Virus record (IMG/VR): IMGVR_UViG_3300028114_001015
Location: 1 to 34,298 of that record
DNA length: 34,298 nt
Strand: one strand, 5' to 3'
DNA from: a virus
Shown here in pieces: positions 29,682 through 34,298 of this stretch. The stretch's first letter is position 1, and the number at the start of each line of letters is the position of its first letter. A program made the position numbers and the translations under genes. The notes under the pieces were generated by a model that was not told the DNA's origin, did no database searches, and saw nothing but the letters and a program-made list of their open reading frames with translations.

Positions 29682-29936
29682 TCAATACTCGATGCGGCTC
29701 ATGCGGCGTTGCCACTCAGCGGCAAACTGCTCATCGCGGTCTTGCAGGGTCGGCAAGATCCAATCGCGCAACATTGTGCTAACGCTCATGTCCCTATGCT
29801 TGGCGCGCCGAACAATGGCGTTTTTCATGATCCGTGGCAGGCTGATGCACAACACGGTGGCTTCGGGACTGCGCTCTTTGCGCAGGTTAATACTGGCTTT
29901 GGTTTCGTTATTTTGCATTGGGGTGCGTTTGTTCAT
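29682..29936 (-). CDS. Ribbon-helix-helix-like early regulator
   Basis: The 84-residue protein contains TVLCISLPRIMKNAIVRRAK followed by HRDMSVSTMLRDWILPTLQD. This is a strand (VLCISLP) and two helices with a Ser/Thr turn, the Arc/MetJ/CopG pattern. The N-terminus is a basic arm. ATGs at 29936 and 29918 can both start it. A regulator of the early operon is plausible, with the 17-bp dyad at 29613-29629 downstream as a candidate site. Confidence 0.6.
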   Translation of the reverse strand: MNKRTPMQNNETKASINLRKERSPEATVLCISLPRIMKNAIVRRAKHRDMSVSTMLRDWILPTLQDRDEQFAAEWQRRMSRIEY

Positions 29937-29961
29937 GAGTCGTGATACGCGTGGACGTGCA

Positions 29962-30315
29962 TTACGGCAAGAACTTTTTTGTCTTTTGGTAAAAAAACTT
30001 TTCGTCCCTACTGACGCGCACGATTCCCTTGGTCTCCAGCCACCGCTCGATGCGCGTCATGGTGGCCAAGCCCACCCCCTTGGTTTTAGCCGTGACCAGC
30101 TTTTCTTCTAAGGCCTTGGCAATGGACTCGGGTGCGCCGGCCATCCCTGCTTTTAACAGGGCTTTTTTGGCCTGGCCCGACAAGCCAACCAGCGCGTCAG
30201 GCTCCCGCATCATCTTGGCAATGCGCGCCCTCACCCGCCCCAAATCCTCCCCGTCCTTGCGCCACTCGGGCTGTTCGGGCGGGAGTTGCTGTCCGCAGCA
30301 AGGACAATTTGGCAT
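29962..30315 (-). CDS. Zinc-ribbon early protein with C-terminal winged-helix-like end
   Basis: The best start is the ATG at 30315, beginning MPNCPCCGQQLPPEQP, a Cys2 knuckle; an upstream ATG at 30357 adds 14 unlikely residues. A helical middle (ARIAKMMREPDALVG and KKALLKAGMAGAPESIAKAL) leads to GLATMTRIERWLETKGIVRV and DEKFFYQKTKKFLP, a pattern like a winged helix. With one CxxC pair visible, zinc binding would need a second pair from a partner. It is the first gene of the early minus-strand operon, so it may act as an early regulator. The 117-residue length is from the chosen start. Confidence 0.6.
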   Translation of the reverse strand: MPNCPCCGQQLPPEQPEWRKDGEDLGRVRARIAKMMREPDALVGLSGQAKKALLKAGMAGAPESIAKALEEKLVTAKTKGVGLATMTRIERWLETKGIVRVSRDEKFFYQKTKKFLP

Positions 30316-30444
30316 GAGGCAATCAGTAGGCCGTTTGCGCCATAAGGCAAGAATCATTTGGAAATTGTATAGTGGGGCTAACTCAGCTACCGAGGAATCC
30401 TCGGCAACTGCCTATGACAGGGCTTTGACACTCGCCGCCGCTTC
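30316..30444. promoter_or_regulatory. Divergent early promoter region
   Basis: This 129-base stretch separates the two divergent operons and has no gene. It contains a near-perfect dyad at 30390-30404 (CCGAGGAATCCTCGG, seven-base arms around one base) and an AT-rich TTGGAAATTGTATAGTGG at about 30357-30374. It must contain promoters for both operons. A TATAGT box is visible on the plus strand, but its -35 partner is unclear. Confidence 0.5.
30390..30404. promoter_or_regulatory. 15-bp dyad CCGAGGAATCCTCGG in the divergent region
   Basis: Seven-base inverted arms around a central A. It lies 41 bases before the plus-strand start and 75 bases before the minus-strand start. This is a good place for a repressor that controls both operons. 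Confidence 0.55.
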
Positions 30445-31263
30445 GTGGCGAAGAAAATCACCCGTCGTCCGCAGTTGCTCGTTGTAGTCTCCGATCTCCA
30501 TTGCGGTTCCACCACTGGCTTGATGCCGCCTGATTCGGAGAATATGGCCGGCAACACAATCGGCTTTGGCAAGAACGTCCACCAAGCTTGGCTGTGGGCC
30601 AACTGGAAGAAGGCGCAGGCCGAGGTTGCCAAGATTGCAGGCAATGATCCCCTCGCCCTGCTTATCAACGGCGATGCCACCGAGGGCATCCACCACAAAA
30701 GCCCTGAGGTTGTCGCCAGCCTCATCGAGAACCATGTGGCAATGGCGGCAGAAGCCTTGCGCCCGTTTTCCCAGAGGGCCGTAGAGACACTGGTGGTCAA
30801 AGGCACTGAGTGCCACACCCATGACATCGAAAGCTACCTTGCCCGGCTGCTCGGCGCGCGCGACGGCCTCGCCCGCGAGAAGTGGCTTTTCCGTATCCAC
30901 GGCTGCCTCGTTGATGCAACCCACCATATCGGCGTTACCTCCCGCGCTTACCTTGAGGCCACGGCCATGAGTATCGCAATGGGCAACGCTAGGCTCAACA
31001 GCCTCCGCGCCGGCCACGAAGCCGCCAGCGTCTTTCTGCGCGCCCACCGGCACTGCGGCGGCTGGTTCAGCGATGGCGCTTCGATGCTCTGCATCACAGG
31101 CGGCTGGCAGTTCCTGACCCGCCACGCGCACAAGGTCGTTCCTGACGCCACACCGCGCCCATCCATTATGCTGCTTGATTGGCGAGGAAAGCCCGAGGGC
31201 TCCCTGCCCCAAGTCCACAATTTGCATTTCAACCCGCCAGCGCCCGAGGTTGCCGTGCTGTGA
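30445..31263 (+). CDS. Calcineurin-like metallophosphoesterase
   Basis: The motifs of the family occur in order. VVVSDLHCGS has Asp17 and His19. LINGDATEG has Asp77. VVKGTECHTHD has Gly120 and His124. RAHRHCGGWF has His201 and His203. These would bind two metal ions to hydrolyse a phosphoester. The 272-residue protein starts with GTG at 30445, without a strong ribosome-binding site. Substrate is unknown; phage members act on nucleic acids, nucleotides or phosphoproteins. It is the first gene of the only plus-strand operon and overlaps the next gene by GTGA. Confidence 0.85.
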   Translation: MAKKITRRPQLLVVVSDLHCGSTTGLMPPDSENMAGNTIGFGKNVHQAWLWANWKKAQAEVAKIAGNDPLALLINGDATEGIHHKSPEVVASLIENHVAMAAEALRPFSQRAVETLVVKGTECHTHDIESYLARLLGARDGLAREKWLFRIHGCLVDATHHIGVTSRAYLEATAMSIAMGNARLNSLRAGHEAASVFLRAHRHCGGWFSDGASMLCITGGWQFLTRHAHKVVPDATPRPSIMLLDWRGKPEGSLPQVHNLHFNPPAPEVAVL

Positions 31264-31517
31264 AAAAGAAAGTCACTGCCGAGGAGCTTGCCGCTTCTGC
31301 CTGGGCTGCCGCCCTTTCGCAGATCACCACCCCAGTAGATATCGTGCCTCCCGGCTGGCAGACCATTCAGCAAATTTCCGCCAAGACCAAGGTTCCCGTG
31401 CCAACGCTTCAGCAAAAGCTCAAGCGCCTTGTGGCCTCGGGCAAGGCCGAGCGCAAAATGTTTCGTATTTGCCTGGCCAAGAACACGCGGCCTGTTCCGC
31501 ACTACCGACTCAAGTAG
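31260..31517 (+). CDS. Winged-helix or HTH protein
   Basis: A GTG at 31260 overlaps the phosphoesterase stop (GTGA). The 85-residue protein has a basic N-terminus (KKKVTAEELAASAW), a helical segment and a helix-turn-helix-like core GWQTIQQISAKTKVPVPTLQ followed by KLKRLVASGKAERKMFRICL, which looks like a wing. The end is basic (KNTRPVPHYRLK). It probably binds DNA. Its coupling to the HExxH peptidase recalls the ImmR/ImmA pair, although the HTH is not of the Xre type. Confidence 0.6.
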   Translation: MKKKVTAEELAASAWAAALSQITTPVDIVPPGWQTIQQISAKTKVPVPTLQQKLKRLVASGKAERKMFRICLAKNTRPVPHYRLK

Positions 31518-31518
31518 C

Positions 31519-31860
31519 ATGAAGCCCGCCAGCACCCCACGCAGGCGCAAGAAGGGCCCGCCCTCGATGCGGTTCAAATTTGACGGCGAATGGTGGACGG
31601 TCAAGGTGCAGCGGCCACCTTCCAAGGAATTGTGCGAGGGCATGGCCCACTACAAAAAACGCACGGTCTTCCTGCACCCTGCCGCCCTCAGGGGCAACTT
31701 GCTTGGGATCTGCGCCCACGAGCTGGCCCACGTCACCATGCCGTGCGTGGCAGAGGAAAACGTCCGCGATCACGAGCGCCTGGTGTCTGTCGTGGTGCGC
31801 TGGGCGGCGGGGTTGAACGATGGCAAGGTGACCATTGGGCAGCACCGGGCAGACAAATGA
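31519..31860 (+). CDS. HExxH zinc metallopeptidase, ImmA or SprT-like
   Basis: The ATG at 31519 gives 113 residues; the frame is open further upstream but those codons overlap the HTH gene. The signature is GICAHELAHVTMPCVAEENV, with HELAH (His67, Glu68, His71) and a Glu cluster at 79-80 and 86 as possible third ligand. A preceding strand pair (EWWTVKVQRPP and RTVFLHPAAL) forms the usual beta side. Small HExxH enzymes in phages include ImmA/IrrE-type proteases that cleave repressors and SprT-like proteins. The target is unknown. It starts 1 base after the HTH gene and overlaps the next gene (ATGA). Confidence 0.7.
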   Translation: MKPASTPRRRKKGPPSMRFKFDGEWWTVKVQRPPSKELCEGMAHYKKRTVFLHPAALRGNLLGICAHELAHVTMPCVAEENVRDHERLVSVVVRWAAGLNDGKVTIGQHRADK

Positions 31861-32003
31861 CCTTCTGGCCACTCTTGATTTGCACGCTGTGTTATGCGGC
31901 CACCAGCGCAGGCTTTGCCTACGAAAAAAATTGGCCCATGTGTGGCATTTTTGCAGGATATTTTGCAGCTAACTTGGGATTCCTTTGGCTGGCGTGGCGC
32001 TAA
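31857..32003 (+). CDS. Small two-span membrane protein (48 residues)
   Basis: The ATG at 31857 overlaps the peptidase stop (ATGA). The protein has two hydrophobic segments: FWPLLICTLCYAATSAGFA, then, after AYEKNWP, MCGIFAGYFAANLGFLWLAW. It ends the plus-strand operon. Its role is unknown; it could anchor a partner or act on the envelope. No signal peptide cleavage site is evident. Confidence 0.55.
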   Translation: MTFWPLLICTLCYAATSAGFAYEKNWPMCGIFAGYFAANLGFLWLAWR

Positions 32004-32131
32004 TCCCATCGAATCGGAGGATGCCAAATTGCCCTCACGGCGGTAACAAAAACACAACAGTTTTTGTCATCTATAGCCTTTTCTATCCAAATGTCGATGC
32101 CTTCGACACATCCCGCCAACGTGTCGAAAAA
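32004..32131. terminator. Convergent intergenic region with hairpins
   Basis: The plus-strand operon and the amidase gene converge on this 128-base gap. It holds an AT-rich hairpin at 32046-32067 (ACAAAAAC, loop ACAACA, GTTTTTGT), whose arm gives a T-rich run on either strand. A second hairpin lies at 32102-32128 (TTCGACAC, 11-base loop, GTGTCGAA). TGTCGA occurs several more times between 32090 and 32150. Together they probably terminate both transcripts, though neither is a classic G+C-rich terminator. No gene was seen here. Confidence 0.5.
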
Positions 32132-32767
32132 TCAGAGCAACTTCGACAGATAGCTTTTGAACCGCGCCAACTCGCTCGGAGCCAGATCATCCTTCCGCCC
32201 GGGGCTAACCGTCCTGTGGTCGGTCACATCGGCCAGCGTGAGGCCGTAGCGTTGCATCATCGGCACAAGGTATTCCGCCATCGACGCCATCTCGGCCTCG
32301 CCCAACTCGCGCTTGTTGGTGTCGCCTTCGTAGGCCGCACCGATAGCATAGGAATTAAGGTCTTTGCGTCCGCGCCATTCGCTTCGGCCAGCGTGCCATG
32401 TCCGCTCGTCGGGGTCGGCCAGCACCGTGCGGCGTCCGTCTCGGGCCACGATTGCGTGATAGCTCACCTTGCTGATCGGGTCCATGCACCAACTCACTGA
32501 TCCCGCGTAGCTCCCCGAGGTGTGGTGAAGCACTACGGCCTTTGGCGTGATGCGCCGACCCGCTGAGACGTTAGGCGTGTTAAGCTGTTTTTCGCGGAAC
32601 CTTGGGCCGCTTGGCGACCTCGGCTTGGACGCCACCGCCTTCGGCGTGGTGGGCGGCACGCTTGTCCAGTTGGCATTTGACCAAGAGGAATAGCTCTGCG
32701 AGGTCGGCGGTGGGCCACTTTTTGATGGCCGTAGCCAGAGTCTTCGGAACCATTGCCAGAGCTTCAC
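32132..32767 (-). CDS. Endolysin, N-acetylmuramoyl-L-alanine amidase (Amidase_2)
   Basis: The amidase domain starts near residue 60. Landmarks are GRRITPKAVVLHHTSGSYAG (His81), then SYHAIVARDG, RTWHAGRSEW (His125), and VTDHRTVSPGRKDDLAP (His184 and Lys192/Asp193). The histidines and acidic group would hold the catalytic zinc that cleaves the amide bond between MurNAc and L-alanine. The 211-residue form starts at GTG 32767, overlapping the lipoprotein stop (GTGA). Its first 55 residues are Pro/Ser-rich and might be a short anchor, but they overlap another convincing frame (32580-32753), so GTG 32659 or 32635 are alternative starts. It ends the lysis cassette. Confidence 0.85.
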   Translation of the reverse strand: MKLWQWFRRLWLRPSKSGPPPTSQSYSSWSNANWTSVPPTTPKAVASKPRSPSGPRFREKQLNTPNVSAGRRITPKAVVLHHTSGSYAGSVSWCMDPISKVSYHAIVARDGRRTVLADPDERTWHAGRSEWRGRKDLNSYAIGAAYEGDTNKRELGEAEMASMAEYLVPMMQRYGLTLADVTDHRTVSPGRKDDLAPSELARFKSYLSKLL

Positions 32768-32904
32768 TTTTTAAGGCCGCGCTCAAGGGGGGCTTCCAAC
32801 TCGGCAAAGAACCGTTTTGCTTGGAAGTCGTAGCCAAAATTGAATTTGGTCCCCGCGCAGCCGGTGAGGCCCAGCGCGACCAACGCCAAAAGAAGTTGGC
32901 GCAT
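32764..32904 (-). CDS. Small lysis-cassette lipoprotein, Rz1/o-spanin-like
   Basis: The 46-residue protein has a signal and lipobox: MRQLLLALVALGLTGCAGTK, where the Cys at residue 15 would be lipidated after cleavage. The mature part is about 32 residues with FNFGYDFQAKRFFAELEA. Tiny lipoproteins next to holin and endolysin genes are often outer-membrane spanins, which help disrupt the outer membrane, so a Gram-negative host is suggested. No partner i-spanin with a clear coiled coil is adjacent. It follows the holin-like gene by 2 bases and its stop overlaps a GTG of the amidase frame. Confidence 0.65.
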   Translation of the reverse strand: MRQLLLALVALGLTGCAGTKFNFGYDFQAKRFFAELEAPLERGLKK

Positions 32905-32906
32905 GA

Positions 32907-33068
32907 TTAGCCCTTACGGAAGACGTTGATGAGTCCGACCAGTCCCAACGCAGCGGCAATGATGGCCTCGTTGTGCGATTCCGAAAGCTGCCACCCTAGC
33001 GCGCCTGCCAGGAGAATGAGGCCGCGCCACGTGCTGTTCTGTCCGAGTTGATCAATTAGCTTTTCCAT
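32907..33068 (-). CDS. Holin-like protein
   Basis: The ATG at 33068 gives 53 residues, starting MEKLIDQLGQNSTWRGLILL; upstream codons in this frame are probably not used. Two hydrophobic segments follow: LILLAGALGWQL and AIIAAALGLVGLINVF, joined by a short polar turn, and it ends in RKG. This matches small holins of the many families with a Trp-Arg-Gly entry and two spans. Located just upstream of lipoprotein and amidase, it would trigger lysis by permeabilising the inner membrane. Confidence 0.65.
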   Translation of the reverse strand: MEKLIDQLGQNSTWRGLILLAGALGWQLSESHNEAIIAAALGLVGLINVFRKG

Positions 33069-33140
33069 AGACCTCGGAGCGGGTGTCAAAGCCCTGTAAA
33101 CGTCGGTTATTGTGTATAGCCATTGACGTTTCATAAATGG

Positions 33141-33353
33141 CTAAAGCCGCGTGGTGGTCAGCATCCCGTCGTCATCCACGCTCAAAGCAAACTCCGCGCC
33201 CGAGGCCGTCCGCAGGGTCACGCTGGTCACGCCATCGGCCAAGACCGCAGACTCGCCCTGTGGGCCAACCGCGCCAATCTCAAGAACGCCGCTCTGACTC
33301 ACCTCCAAGACAAGGGTGGCCGTCGATGCCTCAATGACCAATTCAGCGGCCAT
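33141..33353 (-). CDS. Small tail or baseplate protein with VDxDG C-terminal motif
   Basis: This 70-residue protein is beta-rich with AELVIEASTATLVLEVSQSG, a collagen-like GAVGPQGES stretch and a C-terminal FALSVDDDGMLTTTRL. The same C-terminal pattern ends the protein at 929-1456. Such short proteins often cap or extend fibre domains. It lies 4 bases after the 115-residue gene in the late operon and before the lysis genes. A TAG stop at 33141 lies in an imperfect TAGCCAT...ATGGCTA stem that spans the gap to the holin. Confidence 0.55.
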   Translation of the reverse strand: MAAELVIEASTATLVLEVSQSGVLEIGAVGPQGESAVLADGVTSVTLRTASGAEFALSVDDDGMLTTTRL

Positions 33354-33357
33354 AGCG

Positions 33358-33705
33358 TCACCTCGTCACGTTGCGGGAGATCGTGCAGACGCCTTGCAGG
33401 AGGCGCGTCGCAATGCCGCTGCCGCTCACCAGCTCAAGGTCGTAGACCCCGCGCCCGGCGGGCAGGGCTGCTGTGTCTGTGGCCGAGATTGTGAGCGTGA
33501 TCGTGCCTGCCGCGCCTCCCAGGGTAATGCGCGAGTTTGCGGTGGTGAGTTCGACAATCGTGCTGGCCGACTCCAGCGTGGAGCGGACCTGCATTCTTGC
33601 GGTGTAGCCGGTGAGGTTGATCGCCACGCCAGCCTCCTTGTAGGTCACGACCTGGCTAAAGGACGCGCCCTGCTCAATCAGCAAATCGTATGTCGTGGCA
33701 GCCAT
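33358..33705 (-). CDS. BppU-N-like tail protein
   Basis: The 115-residue protein has the layout of small phage tail proteins with a BppU N-terminal-like beta sandwich: YDLLIEQGASFSQVVTYKEA, then INLTGYTARMQVRSTLESAS, then GTITLTISATDTAALPAGRG and VYDLELVSGSGIATRLLQGV. This pattern (an opening strand, a Thr-rich Leu-Thr-Gly-Tyr turn, and a closing Tyr-Asp-Leu strand) is common in phages of many hosts. It may mount fibres on the baseplate or tip. The ATG at 33705 lies just after the previous gene. Confidence 0.65.
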   Translation of the reverse strand: MAATTYDLLIEQGASFSQVVTYKEAGVAINLTGYTARMQVRSTLESASTIVELTTANSRITLGGAAGTITLTISATDTAALPAGRGVYDLELVSGSGIATRLLQGVCTISRNVTR

Positions 33706-33706
33706 G

Positions 33707-33898
33707 TTATTTCTTTCGTAAATCTTTCAGCACAGAAATTAAGGTCGCGATGCCCACGGCCAATCCGACCGTTAGCCCGGCCACCCGCAAATACACCTCC
33801 AAGTGGCTCACCATGCTCACCGCCGCCGAGCCGAGGCTGGCAAACGTCCCAAGCGCGCCACGTTCGACGGTGGTTAGGTGTGAGTGCCAGTAGCTCAC
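33707..33898 (-). CDS. Small membrane protein in the late operon
   Basis: A GTG at 33898 overlaps the previous stop (GTGA), giving 63 residues; upstream codons in this frame are another gene. It has an amphipathic N-terminus (SYWHSHLTTVERGALGTFAS), then a hydrophobic segment RVAGLTVGLAVGIATLISVL and a basic end KDLRKK. A holin-like or holin-accessory role is possible because it lies two genes before the lysis cassette. A virion-linked role is equally possible. Confidence 0.55.
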   Translation of the reverse strand: MSYWHSHLTTVERGALGTFASLGSAAVSMVSHLEVYLRVAGLTVGLAVGIATLISVLKDLRKK

Positions 33899-34281
33899 GG
33901 CAGCGCGTCTATTGCCGCCCATGCCGCCAGCAAACCGTCCCGCAATTCGATGGGCAGGCTCTCGCTGGAATAAACTACGGAGCGCGACCCGGCGGCGGCG
34001 TGCGCGGTCACGGCGGCGGAGAGTTTGGGGCGGCTTGAAGTCACAATCTGTGATTCCACACCTTCGGCGTCCACGGTTGTCTCGCAGTCGCTGTGCGTGC
34101 CGTCTGGTTCCAAAAACACTTGGCCGACTGACTCGCCTTCGGTGAGTTGCGATTGGAGCCATGCAAGGAGAGTCTGCGCGGTGAGGGCCAGTTCGCCGTC
34201 AAGCGGGATGGCGGTGGTTGTGGCGTAGTCGCCGCTGCGCGCGTAGCGGGTTAGCTGGTTGTTGGAGAGGAGGAGTTTCAT
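33895..34281 (-). CDS. Hypothetical late protein, probably fibre-linked
   Basis: The 128-residue protein starts at ATG 34281, 4 bases after the inferred stop of the fibre gene across the window ends. It begins MKLLLSNNQLTRYARSGDY, with later beta-rich segments, a Thr/Glu-rich middle and an Ala-rich helix near the end (ELRDGLLAAWAAIDALP). No family was recognised. The position after the fibre suggests an assembly or capping role. Confidence 0.5.
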   Translation of the reverse strand: MKLLLSNNQLTRYARSGDYATTTAIPLDGELALTAQTLLAWLQSQLTEGESVGQVFLEPDGTHSDCETTVDAEGVESQIVTSSRPKLSAAVTAHAAAGSRSVVYSSESLPIELRDGLLAAWAAIDALP

Positions 34282-34285
34282 GGGG

Positions 34286-34298
34286 TTAGTCCAGAGGT
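34286..34298 (-). other. Inferred C-terminal end of the fibre gene across the circular junction
   Basis: If base 34298 joins base 1, the minus-strand fibre frame (two bases, TT, left over at base 1) continues as TTA CCT CTG GAC TAA. That adds Leu-Pro-Leu-Asp and a stop at 34286. The stop is 4 bases before the ATG of the next gene. This gives the fibre 309 residues. Confidence 0.65.

Noticed and set aside
30412-31643. Long minus-strand frames opposite the plus-strand operon
   Set aside because: They are antisense to the phosphoesterase and HTH genes, which have clear motifs and coupled starts.
1-34298. Integrase, CRISPR array, tRNA or insertion sequence
   Set aside because: None was recognised by reading both strands. 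tRNA detection by eye is unreliable, so a tRNA scan of this sequence would be decisive.

Overview
This window reads as the essentially complete genome of a small tailed bacteriophage with a lambda-like, long non-contractile tail. Every module of such a phage is present once: packaging, capsid, neck, tail, fibres, lysis, replication and early regulation. The two ends appear to join. A fibre-like gene running off base 1 on the minus strand would continue at base 34298, gain four codons and stop 4 bases before the next gene's ATG. That suggests a circular or circularly permuted contig of about 34.3 kb. No integrase, CRISPR array or tRNA was recognised. The host cannot be named from sequence alone. 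A small lipoprotein in the lysis cassette points to a Gram-negative host.

Late region (minus strand, 19630 down to 1, then by inference 34298 down to 32132). The order follows lambda: small terminase (19091-19630), large terminase (17394-19064), gpW-like joiner (17114-17377), portal (15054-17117), prohead protease/scaffold (14194-15036), major capsid protein (13273-14187), a strong intrinsic terminator (13211-13243), a two-domain glycosyltransferase (11436-13190), gpFII-like (11100-11432), gpZ-like (10208-11092), a tail-terminator-like protein that looks internally duplicated (9330-10211), tail tube (8744-9304), a chaperone-position protein (8132-8731) and a tape measure (6625-8139). Three distal tail proteins follow (3633-6622). 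Next comes a carbohydrate cassette of a GT-A-like glycosyltransferase, a DUF3431-like protein and an RmlC-like cupin (1484-3614). Small beta-rich fibre or baseplate proteins lie on both sides of the junction (1-1456 and 33141-34281). The lysis cassette is holin, lipoprotein and amidase (32132-33068).

Early region (minus strand, 30315 down to 19874). Genes are packed with 1-8 base start/stop overlaps. They encode a zinc-ribbon protein, two ribbon-helix-helix-like regulators, several very small proteins, an Hjc-like resolvase, an SSB, a RecB/Cas4-like nuclease, a short protein resembling an integrase arm-binding domain, an HNH nuclease fused to a nucleoside-2-deoxyribosyltransferase-like domain, family A DNA polymerase with an exonuclease domain, an archaeo-eukaryotic-type primase, a RepA/AAA_25 helicase and two further regulators. 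Together these form a small self-sufficient replisome with recombination enzymes.

One operon runs the other way (30445-32003, plus): metallophosphoesterase, helix-turn-helix protein, HExxH metallopeptidase and a small membrane protein. It diverges from the early operon at about 30316-30444 and converges on the lysis genes at about 32004-32131.

The most unusual items are the AT-rich foreign-looking extension of the portal protein, the HNH-deoxyribosyltransferase fusion, the glycosyltransferase between capsid and neck genes, the HTH/HExxH pair, a nested palindromic element near the helicase gene, and paired dyad repeats just upstream of the terminase genes.
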